Below are positions 50,557 through 58,809 of a stretch of DNA of 64,000 bases, piece by piece. The DNA is from Paracentrotus lividus. Its lineage: Eukaryota > Echinodermata > Echinoidea > Camarodonta > Echinidae. The notes under the pieces were generated by a model that had not been told where the DNA came from, did not search any database, and worked only from the letters and a program-made list of their open reading frames with translations. The translations under genes and the position numbers were made by a program. Position 1 is the first letter of the stretch; every line of letters starts with the position of its first letter. The stretch lies in contig CALNVZ010002974.1 of assembly GCA_940671915.1 (NCBI GenBank), forward strand, positions 36,804,085-36,868,084, read 5' to 3'.

Positions 50557-53500
50557 GATGATGATTGTGATGGTGAAGAGGATGATGGTGATGATGATAA
50601 TGATTATGATGATGATGATGAAAATAATGATGAGGATAATGGTGATGATATTGATGATGGTGGTGATGATGACAGGGATAGTGGTAGTGATGGTGATGTG
50701 GATGATGATGATGATGATAATGCTTACACTGATGATGATGATTGTGGATATGATGGTGATGATGATGATGGCAATGGCGATGATGTTGATGACGATGATG
50801 ATGGGGATAATGTAATGATGATGATGTAATTATGATGGTGATGATGGAGATAATGGTGTTTATGATGATGAAGACGATGATTATATGGCTGACTTTCATT
50901 TATGATGGTGAAGATGATAATAAAGATGTTGATGGCGATGGTGATAATGGTGATGATGTCATGATGCTGGTGATGATGAATGATAATGCTGCTGCTCGTT
51001 TGAAGATAAATATACAAAAGAAAAGGATGATAATTTTGATAATGATGCCGGTCATTATTGGATTTAAAGAGGAAGTTCACCCTGGAATTTTATTGATCTT
51101 AAAAAATGCAGAAAAATAAAAGAAAAATATGAGTGAAGGTTTGGGGAAAATTGACCAAAATATGATGAAGTTATGAATATTCAAAGTTTTGATTCTGTGA
51201 CGTCACATGCGAGCAGGTCTCCTATGTTTTTTATAGTGTAAATTCCATAAAATATCTTTTTTTTTTCAGAGGAAAATAATTATGTCACCTGTGCGGTCGA
51301 TATACCATTAAACATATGTTCATATACATGACTATATCAAATTGACCCATTCCTTTATCAAGAACCATGACAAAAAGACAAATTTATGGAATTTACATAC
51401 ACAACCAATGGGAGAGCTGCTCGCACGTGACGTCACAGAATCAAAACTTGAAATATTCATAACTTCGCTATTTTTTGGTCGATTTTCTTCAAACCTTCAC
51501 TATTATTATTTTTTTTTTCTTCATTTTTTAAGACCAATAAAATTCCAGGGTGAACTTCCCCTTTAATGTGAAAGAATAATGTCAAGTGATATATTTAAAT
51601 AGACATGGAAAAATATGTTTATGCTATAGACAGGAATATAATAATAGACAATAGATCCTATACCTTTCAGAGACAATTTCAACTCACTTGTTCTTTTTTT
51701 TTTCCAATTTGATTTCCTTTTGCCTTTAGTATGGTTTGAACCTACCTGTGTAATGAAAGCAGTCAAAGTTTGCCAATCTAATGCCTGGAAATCTCTCGCT
51801 TATGCCTCACCAAACTTCAATGAACTCAGACAAATGTATGCTGCAATAGAAGGAGATGAAACTATCAACTTCCAAGGTGGGCAAAGAAATTAGAATATTG
51901 GTTGAACGAAAATGGCATTGATCATTTGGATTTGACCCATGGGAAATAGAGAGGGAGGGTCACACAGAGCAATTGGAGGCAAGATATTTCAAGTAAAAAG
52001 ATTTCAATTAATTTAGACCTGTATATTTAAGCCATAGAAGGTGTATTTCAAGATAAATGTATAAACATAGAAACAATGGAATAAGAAAGTATGACAGAAA
52101 CATACAAAGGGCTAACAGGCATTACGCTCAAATTTCAAGGATACAAATATATGTTTTCATAAATTAGACACGTCTTTTGTGTTCCAAGTTTGTTTGTTTT
52201 TTGGTTTTTTTTGTAATTGCAAAAAAGGAGAAAAATATAACTAAAATCATTCAATCTTTTGTGTCTGAATGTTTATTTGAAATTTAAGCTTGTTGCAACT
52301 AATCATAATGTAGTTAATACAATTTTTTTTTTTTTTACCATACTTGTATGTTTATATTATCAATGGTGTTTTTTCCCTTTCAGATCATCAGTCTTTCACA
52401 GATCAATTGAGAGAGTGCCTGCAGTTGAGTCGAGTCTTGTTACGTCACATCTATTGTTTGTTCATAACGTTAGGAGAAGATGGTATTCTGGTGTGTAGGA
52501 ATGCTGAACCTGAACATCAATTTGTCTCCAGTAAACAAGGATTGAAGGTAAGAAATTAAGGTAGACGGACAGTTAAGATGTTGGAACATCACGCATATTC
52601 TACTACTTTAAGTCTTTTCATCTTTTTAACTGTCCTTTTCAGGCCTCAATAATTTTTTTTTAAATTCCTCTGTTCTTAATTTTACCTCACCTGTTCGTTC
52701 TTACTTTCTTCAACTCTTCTTTCCTTCTCTACTCTCTCCACAGTTCTTTTCAGGACTAACCACATGGTGGACCGTAAACCTCATCGACATAAATCAAATT
52801 TTGAAATCGTAAGAGAATAAATAACTTGCCCATTATGCTTGTATTTCTTTATTGTAATACATATTTGTCCACAACGTGCCATGTTGTTTTTATCATCTAA
52901 AGTGGTAATTTTTCTCTTATTACAGGAAATTTCACTGCCGGAATTGGCCATTTCTTTTATTGAACAGAAATTAAATGTATTGGAAATAACTGTTTTAATG
53001 CTAATAATATTTTATTTGATTAAATTAATTAAATTCATCTTTAGAATCATGACTCATAGGAAGACTTAAACACTGCAATTTATTGAATTGATTTTGAATT
53101 TCTTTGAATCTTTCTTCTTCAGGATGTTGAGATAGATGCCATGTTTTCAGCAGTTCACTATGGAGTCTCTCCAAGCAGTGATAGCATTATCTCAGTATCA
53201 GGAGCAGGAGATTGGTGAGTCTCATTCGTTTTGATGGAAATAATTCTAAATGAAGAACTGTACTTACCGTATCTGGACAACTACTCCGAGAAAAGTCTGT
53301 GGACAATATGTCCCAGAAAAGCTTCCCCCAAAACGAATATCCCCTACCCTTGTTAACTTAGGGGATAGTTTTCTAACTGGGTAGTTGTCCATTGGGGTAA
53401 ATAAACCTTGGATATTTGTCCGGAGTAGTTGTTTTGGGGGTAATTGTCCTAGAATCAAATGAAACACATGACAGGAGATAATGTAATGAGGACATGAGGC

Positions 53501-54095
53501 CAAGTCCTAGGAGAGACTTACGTGAAAGGGATACATGCAATAATGAACATTGCTTTTCTACACATGGTAGGATGTGAACATCATTTTCGTCACTTACTAC
53601 TTAATTAGATGATCGGCTGAAATTTTGCCTAAAAATTAAGAAGAGGCTTCGGTCTATGATATTTTGATGTGATTAGCCTGAAGATTTCTGTCATAAAAAT
53701 GTTTGCACCTTTAGGAAATGTACAATGCATCTTTATTCTAACATAACATTGGATATATTTATAAGAAAGAGTTACATTTATGTTCATTTTCCTAAAGCGG
53801 CTAGGGGGTTTTCTTGTAGTATGCACCTGTTGTGTACCTGAAAAAAAAAGAGGTACGAGTAACAAATACTTTTTTATTCTGATTTTATTTCCCCCCTTTG
53901 ATCAGCCTTGCAGCAGCATCTATTGCCAACATGTTGAGCGGTCATACGTCTGATGTCTGTTTGAGATCCGGTCTCCTTGCTGCCAAACGCTCTCTTCAAT
54001 CCCATCATGCAGTGCCATCATCAATCAATATAGACCTTTTATCACCTGACTTTGTATTAAGTCACATGCCAATGGAACCAAGCAGACTACAATGA
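18899..54095 (+). CDS. Pseudouridine-5'-phosphate glycosidase / pseudouridine kinase fusion, 16 exons (gene span)
   Basis: The N-terminal half is a PsuG/IndA-type glycosidase, which reversibly splits pseudouridine 5'-phosphate into uracil and ribose 5-phosphate. The C-terminal half is a pfkB sugar/nucleoside kinase, expected to make the glycosidase substrate from pseudouridine. Coding exons: 18899-19010, 19555-19666, 20506-20680, 21177-21288, 21916-22022, 22667-22793, 23753-23873, 24895-24980, exon 9 (25694-25880, complete only in the duplicate at 31405-31706), exon 10 (32121-32278 or 33795-33948), 48594-48722, 50182-50296, 51730-51876, 52384-52547, 53123-53214, 53906-54095. Introns have GT/AG ends and exon phases agree. 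The total is about 745-750 codons, right for two fused domains. The fused arrangement is known in fungi and many eukaryotes; vertebrates keep separate or reduced versions. The Arg-rich N terminus suggests mitochondria. The gene model is interrupted only by assembly duplications, not by convincing lesions. Confidence 0.9.
19555..19666 (+). CDS. Exon 2: glycosidase N terminus with catalytic Glu
   Basis: The translation contains [16 protein letters not shown], the hallmark opening of the PsuG family. The Glu of LEST corresponds to the catalytic Glu (Glu31 in the E. coli enzyme). Phase 1 in, phase 2 out. Confidence 0.95.
20506..20680 (+). CDS. Exon 3: glycosidase
   Basis: It reads [20 protein letters not shown], then [12 protein letters not shown] and [14 protein letters not shown]. 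The Lys in the VKTSRRDL segment matches a conserved active-site lysine region of the family. A damaged copy of this exon sits at 26286-26456 (missing single bases). Confidence 0.95.
21177..21288 (+). CDS. Exon 4: glycosidase, Gly-rich segment
   Basis: It reads [20 protein letters not shown], then [25 protein letters not shown] and TGGIGGVH are family signatures. The damaged duplicate is at 26943-27054. Confidence 0.95.
21916..22022 (+). CDS. Exon 5: glycosidase, Schiff-base Lys and metal-site Asp
   Basis: It reads [20 protein letters not shown], then [22 protein letters not shown] holds the conserved Asp (Asp149 in E. coli), and the Lys of GIKSILD is the covalent-intermediate lysine (Lys166 in E. 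coli). The duplicate at 27671-27777 has an indel just before this Lys. Confidence 0.95.
22667..22793 (+). CDS. Exon 6: glycosidase, GTS-DFPAFF motif
   Basis: It reads [20 protein letters not shown], then [20 protein letters not shown]. The YGT(S)xxFPAFF and Arg/Ser phrase is conserved in the family and borders the phosphate site. The donor is ATAG|GTATTT, phase 1. The duplicate lies at 28422-28546. Confidence 0.95.
23753..23873 (+). CDS. Exon 7: glycosidase
   Basis: It reads [20 protein letters not shown], then [33 protein letters not shown] is conserved in PsuG proteins. The duplicate is at 29495-29613. Confidence 0.93.
24261..24625. mobile_element. MITE with AGGCC(A)n ends in intron 7
   Basis: The left end reads AGGCC, an A run, then TTGTTTGGTTGTCC. 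The right end is the reverse complement, GGACAACCAAACAA, a T run and GGCCT. Inner arms carry CCGACCGACC phrases flanking long T and A runs. It is about 365 bp; a duplicate appears at about 29994-30352 as part of the assembly duplication. No coding capacity. Confidence 0.75.
24895..24980 (+). CDS. Exon 8: glycosidase
   Basis: It reads [20 protein letters not shown] followed by ITQGKSLTA, the conserved GKEVTPFLLxRVxExTxGxSL segment. Phase 2 in, phase 1 out. The duplicate is at 30618-30703. Confidence 0.93.
25105..25285. repeat. TTCGCGAA-type dispersed repeat in intron 8
   Basis: It contains TTTCGCGAATTTTGCAAGTC, ACTCGCGAATTTCCC, AACTAGTCCAAAATCCCGAA and ATATCTGTATGCA. The same text occurs in reverse orientation at 46497-46688, so this is a dispersed family. 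It recurs at about 30835-31000 because of the assembly duplication. Confidence 0.7.
25694..25880 (+). CDS. Exon 9, first copy: glycosidase C terminus and linker, cut by the assembly break
   Basis: [20 protein letters not shown] ends the glycosidase fold; the Asn of KNN is the conserved C-terminal active-site Asn. A basic linker follows ([20 protein letters not shown]). At 25880 the text jumps back to a copy of sequence from 20084, so the exon stops artificially. The frame of this copy is clean. Confidence 0.9.
25881..31581. repeat. Assembly duplication A, copy 2 (indel-rich)
   Basis: It repeats 20084-25880 with few substitutions but dozens of one-base losses and gains, many in short homopolymers. 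Copies of exons 3-9 are at 26286-26456, 26943-27054, 27671-27777, 28422-28546, 29495-29613, 30618-30703 and 31405-31706; most are frameshifted. Splice sites are intact. Indels equally dense in exons and introns, with nearly no base changes, are the pattern of long-read error and not of an ageing gene duplicate. Confidence 0.88.
31405..31706 (+). CDS. Exon 9, second copy: complete, reads into the kinase domain
   Basis: The same exon with one-base indels in the glycosidase part, but continuing past the break. After [12 protein letters not shown] comes [20 protein letters not shown], the first strand and loop of a pfkB kinase. The exon ends near GAGGCTCTG before GTATG. Comparison with a third partial copy at about 33300-33385 gives the in-frame ending NNSCQTFEAL. 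It shows that glycosidase and kinase lie in one exon and one frame. Confidence 0.88.
32121..32278 (+). CDS. Exon 10, copy A: pfkB motif 1
   Basis: The acceptor TTCTGTTTAG precedes TATGG. The translation, compared with copy B at 33795, gives [19 protein letters not shown] followed by LADALTRL and then [23 protein letters not shown] is pfkB signature 1. This copy has indels in the first half but preserves the exon end (CATATG|GTAAAT), which joins in phase 0 to exon 11. Confidence 0.85.
32489..32642. mobile_element. Pogo/Tigger-like MITE in intron 10
   Basis: The left end is AGTGGAAACTCATAATAAAG and the right end is CTCATTATAATGAGTTTCCACT, closely its reverse complement. Ends of the type AGTGGAAxCTCATTATAAxGAG resemble pogo/Tigger terminal repeats. 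About 154 bp, non-coding; duplicated near 34168-34323 by the assembly. Confidence 0.55.
33083..33225. mobile_element. Left end of a DNA transposon (hAT-like ends), cut by the gap
   Basis: It begins CAGAGATGCCACTTTTCCGG, preceded by AAAGAC at 33077-33082. The following bases carry repeated GGAAATTTCCGG palindromes. The matching right end (GTGGCATCTCTG, then AAAGAC) is at 46401-46418. A second version of this left end is at about 34763. The sequence after 33220 (GCGCCAGAGGGGC) continues at 34902 and again at 45290. Confidence 0.7.
33226..33250. other. Assembly gap of 25 N
   Basis: A run of 25 N between duplication copies. The fixed short length suggests a placeholder for an overlap or unclosed gap and not a measured distance. 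Confidence 0.98.
33251..34905. repeat. Assembly duplication B, copy 2
   Basis: It repeats 31582-33225: the tail of exon 9 (about 33300-33385), exon 10 (33795-33948), the same poly(A) tract near 34490 and the GGAAATTTCC transposon end near 34770. The first 50 bases after the gap are especially error-rich. Confidence 0.85.
33795..33948 (+). CDS. Exon 10, copy B: pfkB motif 1 (assembly duplicate)
   Basis: A second version of the exon at 32121-32278. It keeps frame through [20 protein letters not shown] and then loses it through a missing base near 33903. The errors in the two copies are complementary, so neither is evidence of a real frameshift. Only one of the two should be counted. Confidence 0.85.
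34906..39050. repeat. Error-rich copy of 45290-48500 (probable raw-read gap fill)
   Basis: 34906-35400 matches 45290-45800 closely. After that, similarity decays but ordered anchors persist: CATGTAAGGcATTCgT near 36570 (46731), GGgTTGTTGCAGAGG near 36964 (47021), CGCATCAGCGTGCA near 38350 (48030) and GTTGTGGaAAGATAT near 38552 (48167). Substitutions and indels are dense throughout. There are no credible genes in it. Confidence 0.75.
39051..45280. other. Unassignable sequence, probably part of the same gap fill
   Basis: I found no recognisable exon, repeat with intact ends or clean match to the rest of the window. The text looks random in composition and lacks the long homopolymers and microsatellites typical of the flanks. 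It lies between two copies of the same transposon interior, so it should not exist at this place in the genome as written. Confidence 0.5.
45290..46412. mobile_element. Interior and right end of the DNA transposon begun at 33083
   Basis: It starts with the CGCGCGCACACCCATGCTTG segment also present at 34906, contains a C+G-rich patch near 46270-46360 (GGGGGCGCTGCCCCC and TTCGCTTCGCTCACTTCGC), and ends GTGGCATCTCTG, the reverse complement of the left end CAGAGATGCCAC. AAAGAC follows at 46413-46418, matching the six bases before 33083. Collapsed, the element is about 1.3 kb, without transposase. Confidence 0.65.
46497..46688. repeat. TTCGCGAA-type dispersed repeat, inverted copy
   Basis: It carries TGCATACAGATATTTTCGCG, GATTTTGGACTAGTT, AAATTCGCGA and TTCATTACTATAAATAG, the reverse complement of the repeat at 25105-25285. 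It directly abuts the mariner-like element. Confidence 0.7.
46959..47630 (-). pseudogene. Mariner-type transposase, N- and C-terminal parts only
   Basis: On the minus strand, 47535-47381 encodes [20 protein letters not shown] followed by [12 protein letters not shown], an N-terminal helix-turn-helix of the kind seen in mariner-type transposases. 47273-46959 encodes [20 protein letters not shown], with the third catalytic acidic residue in CDFFLWG, then [10 protein letters not shown] and [10 protein letters not shown]. The segment between, which should carry the first two catalytic aspartates, is absent or unreadable, with a frame break near 47300-47380. Confidence 0.82.
47804..48260. mobile_element. 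Nested MITE, TTAA-flanked, inside the mariner-like element
   Basis: The left end is TTAAAGGTAGTATCAGCCTT and the right end is AAGGCTGACACTACCTTTAA. Counting TTAA as target duplication gives AGGTAGTATCAGCC inverted ends, in the manner of piggyBac-related elements; the family is not proven. The interior has a CpG-rich stretch near 47990-48080 and no gene. Confidence 0.72.
48594..48722 (+). CDS. Exon 11: kinase
   Basis: It reads [20 protein letters not shown], then [33 protein letters not shown] is the expected pfkB substrate-lid segment. Its acceptor is only 29 bp after the end of a mariner-like element. Its donor (TAT|GTAAGT) is the first unit of a seven-copy minisatellite. Confidence 0.92.
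48711..49061. repeat. 50-bp minisatellite carrying a splice donor in every unit
   Basis: Seven units start at 48711, 48761, 48811, 48861, 48911, 48961 (with a 9-base insertion) and 49019. Each reads ACACCAGAGTATGTAAGTTT, then a T-rich tail ending ATAGACTTTT. The first unit includes the last 12 coding bases of exon 11 and its donor GTAAGT. The array therefore arose from the exon-intron border itself. Confidence 0.93.
49810..50122. mobile_element. MITE with TGGCCCGTATTC ends in intron 11
   Basis: Arms of about 90 bp: the left contains GTGGCCTAAAGTTAAGCC, AGCTTAAATCTGTGGTTTAA and GTATGGCTAGC; the right is their reverse complement, ending GAATACGGGCCA. The loop is about 130 bp. It lies 59 bp before exon 12. 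A stretch near 22798 (TTTTGGCCCGTATTCCGAAC) shares its first bases. Confidence 0.85.
50182..50296 (+). CDS. Exon 12: kinase
   Basis: It reads [20 protein letters not shown], then [18 protein letters not shown]. APxVxxDGNIP is characteristic of the pseudouridine-kinase-like branch of pfkB proteins. Phase 0 in, phase 1 out. Confidence 0.92.
50456..50990. repeat. GAT/ATG trinucleotide satellite in intron 12
   Basis: Nearly pure GAT repeats at 50463-50570, then interrupted GAT-type repeats to about 50990. All three reading frames on each strand stay open for long distances simply because of the repeat; these are not genes. Confidence 0.95.
51064..51567. mobile_element. MITE with TTAA flanks and a CRE palindrome in each arm, intron 12
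   Basis: The left end is TTAAAGAGGAAGTTCACCCT and the right end is AGGGTGAACTTCCCCTTTAA; the arms are about 150 bp. Each arm contains TGACGTCA (51198-51205 and 51428-51435), the consensus CREB/ATF site. TTAA on both ends suggests a piggyBac-type target duplication. Non-coding. Confidence 0.85.
51730..51876 (+). CDS. Exon 13: kinase
   Basis: It reads [20 protein letters not shown], then [17 protein letters not shown]. FEPTxVxKA and the TPNxxEL-type segment (here SPNFNEL) are family phrases. Confidence 0.92.
52384..52547 (+). CDS. Exon 14: kinase
   Basis: It reads [20 protein letters not shown], then [18 protein letters not shown]. The I(x)TLGEDGIL strand is the usual VTxGxxG element before the active site. 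Confidence 0.9.
53123..53214 (+). CDS. Exon 15: kinase, catalytic GAGD
   Basis: It reads [20 protein letters not shown], then IISVSGAGD. The Asp of GAGD is the pfkB catalytic base and the Gly-rich turn forms the anion hole. The codon after Asp is split by the intron and becomes Cys with exon 16. Confidence 0.93.
53906..54095 (+). CDS. Exon 16: kinase C terminus and stop
   Basis: It reads [20 protein letters not shown], then [20 protein letters not shown], and ends PMEPSRLQ before TGA at 54093. GAGDCLAAA across the junction completes pfkB signature 2. The 3' part of this exon is repeated twice downstream. Confidence 0.92.
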
Positions 54096-54413
54096 GCTGG
54101 ACGTTTGGTGTTTCAGATCAGTCATCCTTGCCGCACAATGCTCTCTTCATTCCCATCATACAGTTCCATCATCAATCAATAGAGACCTTTTATCACCTGA
54201 CTTTATATTGAGTCACATGCCAATGGAACCTAGCAGACTAAAATGATTGGGACATTGGATTTTTGAGATAATTGTCCTCCTTGCTCCTCAGCGCTCTCTT
54301 CAATCCCATCATGCAGTGCCATCATCAATTAATAGAGACACACCTGAATTTGTATCAAGACTTGATGACCTGCTGATTTAACATAGCAGACTAAAATGAG
54401 CTGGACATTGGGT
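53966..54413. repeat. Triplicated segment of the terminal coding exon
   Basis: Unit 1 (53966-54114) is the last 130 coding bases of exon 16 plus the stop. Unit 2 (54115-54266) and unit 3 (54267-54413) follow in tandem, all sharing GCTCTCTTCA, CCCATCATGCAGT(G/T)CCATC and GCAGACTA(A/C)AATGA. The period is 151-153 bp. Units 2 and 3 sit in the 3' UTR; unit 3 has the most changes. Confidence 0.9.
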
Positions 54414-54633
54414 GCATCACATGACCTATTATCACCTGATTTTGTCAATAAATCAGCCCATACAATATGCTTGGCTCAGTCATTTGATTTTTCGTGGAAT
54501 CATGAAGGAGAGCATGCAGGAGAATATATGTTGTAGATTACTCAAAACAGACGTGAACATTGTCTTCCACAGTTATGAATTATGCATTGGTGTATCTTGA
54601 AAACAATGCTGTTATGAAATGTTATTCTGCGTA

Positions 54634-54639
54634 AATAAA
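54634..54639 (+). terminator. Poly(A) signal AATAAA
   Basis: Canonical hexamer 539 bases after the stop, beyond the triplicated terminal-exon segment. It is the first AATAAA after the stop and gives a plausible 3' UTR containing two extra copies of coding-like sequence. Confidence 0.5.
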
Positions 54640-56129
54640 CCAATCATGAGTTAAAAGATGTTTTATGATTAATATTAACACTTGACATCATGTTGTCTTG
54701 AAGGGATATTTTTCCCTCAATCTTGATTCCAGTGAAGGTGGTTATTTTTTATGAATTTCACCAATATAAAACTTTGCGATATTATGCCCTCATGAATTTC
54801 CCATGCAAAATAACATTTTACCTGTATGTTGCAATACTTATAATTATGTATGACAAGAAAAGTGAAATGCAATTTGTTAAATGTAGTATGTTTTGTTCTT
54901 TCTGTAGAGACTCCAACCACAAACAACTTTTCAGTGTGAGATTTTCTCGCCGAGATCCCCTAGCAAACTGGAAAATCCTGCTCAAAATTACTTGTGGCCA
55001 GAGTCCACTTTTATTTATAGGGCTATAAATGCTCTCTGTGCCATCTTTGAACATTACATCATCAACAAATGGGGTAAAATACAGTGATTTGGTTTTGATT
55101 TTGTCGCAGAGTTGGTTGGGTGTGAGAATAAGAGTGAAATGCAGCTAGGGCATGAGGAAAAAAGGAGAATTACTACATAGTCATGAAAAATTGAAACTTA
55201 CGAGAGTCATGAGATTTTTCAAAAATAGCCTTTCAGTGGGAGATCTCGTGGCAAAAGTGGGAGAGTTGGAGTGTCTATTTCTGCTGAAGATAGAAGAAAA
55301 CATTGATAGTTTTCTGAATCATGCTGCAGGTGTGCTATATATATTGTTGTTGATTTGCTGTAGATTTGATTTTTACGGAGATATATATCATTCAGAAAAA
55401 AATATTTATATGTATGTTTCAGAGTGCACATCTCCTTCAGTTTCTAGATTTACAAATTAATTTAAGACAAAATCCCTTCTTATAATTCCAATATAATTGT
55501 TTTGAACACACACTGTTTGATTCATACATGACAGTACTGTTACTGTTCTAAAATCATGAAACAATGTATGCCATATGCACTTAGAGACCCCAGTGATATG
55601 CAAGAAGAACAATAGTATAGTCATCCACATCATTATTATTTCTATCATCACTATTAGTATTCTGTAAGCTCATCATTACATTCGCTTTTATAATAATTCT
55701 ATGTTTATTCTCAGGAAATTCTCTTCAAATTATGTAAATAATGATAAAGAATCACTAACTGTATATATTTACATATTTTTCATATTTATCAGGAAATGTA
55801 AGTTTTCCTGAATTTGCAGGAATTCTTGTTTTTTATTCAAAATTCAATATTTTTGTAAGTGTTTCCTGACTATTTTCTGTGACATTTTATGTGTTACTGA
55901 TGTTCTTGTGTCCATGTAATCAATACTTTCCTGATTATTCTTGCTATCCACTTACATCGCTAAGGTAAACTGCCATGTCTATTACATGTACCTGTGCCTC
56001 TTTTTATCTTTTGTTTCTCTCCTGTAAAATCTCTTTACCTGCGAGGAAATGTATAGCGTTTATTATGTCACCACTCCGGATGTTTTTTTTTCTTATTATC
56101 AAATCTGTTTAAAAACTTTAAATGACAGG
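54640..56129. other. Intergenic, no gene seen
   Basis: A+T-rich sequence without coding character and without an element whose ends I could define. Short frames around 55150-55460 overlap on both strands and lack codon bias. Confidence 0.5.
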
Positions 56130-58809
56130 TAGTAGAGTCAACTTGTGTAGACCCCGTGGATATTTTTCGGGGACAAAGGTTTGAAAGTGGTTTTGGGTTG
56201 CTTGGAGGTCACTGATCAAAATTAGCTTGGTTAGTCCCCTGCTAACCCCCGGCAACTCTCGTAGGGGGTCAAAATAGGGTCAAATAAGGGCCAACAGGGG
56301 TCAAATTCTTAAAATGCCCAGATTGACTCAAAAGACGGTGCAAATTGTTTGTTATCTTCTACTTAACAAAAAATTGTACACAATCATATACATCTGACCT
56401 CCCAGTAAGAAGTTATGGCGAGAAAAGTCAAAAGGTCAACGAACTTTTACATGACGGCATATTAGACCTACACTAGTTAAAATTGTTTGAAACAACAATT
56501 ATCTGTGTTTTTTGTGGCTATTTGTATTTGTTATGATTAACAAAATTAATCAGGACTATTCCTACATAAGAAAAACATATTCAGTAGATATAAGGGGTCA
56601 AACTAAGGTCATTTGGGGTCAAATTAGCTAATTTGGGATAAAAATATCATAAACTGGTCAAATCAGTTCCATTTTTTGTGGTATATTCTCAAGTTATGTC
56701 TAAATTGATGGTTAAAACTTACATATTTGTATGTCTAATCCAAAAACCACATTCAGTAGATGTAAGGGGCCATGATATGGTCAAAGGGTCAGGCGATCAT
56801 TAATCAAAATGTTACATTGACCTATAGAGATATTGTGTTGCAATATGCACACTTCAACCACTTGAGCTATGAACTTCAAATTTGAAAGTAATATGTACTA
56901 TCATAAGAAGATGATCTAATTTGATCTTATAGAATGTAGGTGAAAGGTCAAGGGTCACACGGTCACTTTAGGCTTTTGTTGTTGTTTTTACGGTGCTCTC
57001 ATTTAGAATGTGAATATTACGTCACGATAACTTTCACCTCATTATTGCATTATTTTAAGAAAAAGCTTGAGATGTACAGTGTTTTCTTAAAAAAGGGTAA
57101 CCGAAGTTCAAAAGTTGACCTCTGTGACCCTTGACATTTGACCTACATTGTAAATTTTGCCAAAATCTTATCACATCCTATTTTTTTGTGATACCCTCTA
57201 CTGTCATGTGAAGTTCACATCTCAATCAGCTCTTGAGATAACACAATAAGTCAAATATTTGTTATTTCAAAAGTTGACCGTATGACCCTTGACCTTCATT
57301 CTCTAAAATTGTATGAGATTGGCTTTAAATAATGATACCTGTTATCATCAAGATCGAACTTAATATACAGTGTATTCCCAGACCTGATTGAGATATGAAC
57401 TTCACGTGACAATAGAGGGTATCACGTTGAACAAATAGGATGTGATTAGATTTTGGCAAATTTTGATAAAATGTCAAGGGTCACCGAGGTCAAGACTATA
57501 GGTATTTGCCTACATTATTGTAATATCGCAAAAACTATTTGAGATATAAAACTAGGATGGGGTTACCATATGAAAAAGAATATCATTATTGTGAAGACTA
57601 CATGTATGTATTGGTGAAATGTTAAAGTTGACATAGGTTAATGTCTGAAATTACTGGGTTTTTTTTTTACTTCTGAAGGGTTTTAACATCTGAATGATGC
57701 ACATTAGAAGTTTGCATTGTTGGTTATTCGTCTTCAGGAAAAAGTCTATATTTCAGACTTTTACTGGACCTTAATGTTAATATTTGTCTGTCTTGTTTTT
57801 AACCAATTTTTGTTTATTTTATAATGAAAACATTACTGATCGTTAAATAGCTGCCAAAACAGTCGGGTAAATATTAATTTTGACATACCTTTCCCAAAAT
57901 CTGGTCAGATCATCTCCCTATAATCGTGATATTATCATTAAGGTTGAAGATCAAAAGCGGTTCTGGAATATCATTACTTTATTGTGTGACATTAGACCTT
58001 TAATCTAAATTCTCTAAAATCAAATAGATCATCTTCCTATATGATACATTATCATTAAGTTGAATTCCATATCCTAAACACTTCTACAATCAATGTGAGC
58101 TGTGCATATTGCAGCATTTTAGGTCAATGTAACATAACTGTTTGATTGACCCTTTGACCATATTATGACCCCTTACATTTACTGAATGTGGTTTTTGGAT
58201 TAGAAATATAAATCTGTAAGTTTTAATCATCAATTTATACAGAACTTGAGATTATACCACAAAAAATGGAGCTGATTTAGCCCCTTTACCATATTTTGAT
58301 CCCAAATTAGCTAATTTGACCCCAAATGACCTTAGTTTGACCCCTTATATCTATTGAATATGTTTTTCTTATGTAGGAATAGTCTTGATTAATTTTCTTA
58401 ATCATAAAAAAATACAAATAGCCACAAAAAACACAGAAAATTGTTGTTTCAAACAATTTTAACTAGTGTAGGCCTAATATGCCTTCATGTAAAAGTTCGT
58501 TGACCTTTTGAGCTTTCCCACCATAACTTCTTACTGGGAGGTCAGGTGTATATGATTGTGTACAATTTTTTGTTAAGTAGAAGATGACAAACAATTTGCA
58601 CCGTCTTTTGAGTCAATCTGGGCATTTTAAGAATTTGACCCCTATTGGCCCTAATTTGACCCTATTTTGACCCCCTACGAGAGTTGCCGGGGGTTAGCAG
58701 GGGACTAACCAAGCTAATTTTGATCAGTGACCTCCAAGCAACCCAAAACCACTTTCAAACCTTTGTCCCCGAAAAATATCCACGGGGTCTACACAAGTTG
58801 ACTCTACTA
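56130..58809. mobile_element. Non-autonomous element with very long inverted arms (2.68 kb)
   Basis: The left end is TAGTAGAGTCAACTTGTGTA and the right end is TACACAAGTTGACTCTACTA. The arms stay alignable for roughly 700 bp, through phrases such as CCGGCAACTCTCGTAGGGGG, CCTCCCAGTAAGAAGTTATG and GTAGATATAAGGGGTCAAAC. Many short GGTCAAA/TTTGACC words recur in it. A smaller inverted pair sits inside (about 57165-57235 against 57385-57475). GACAG occurs just outside each end (56124 and 58812) as a weak candidate target duplication. There is no transposase gene. Confidence 0.85.

Noticed and set aside
50378-50899. Long open frames on both strands coding almost only Met or His
   Set aside because: They are by-products of the GAT trinucleotide repeat, which has no stops in several frames. 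They lie in intron 12 of the fusion gene.
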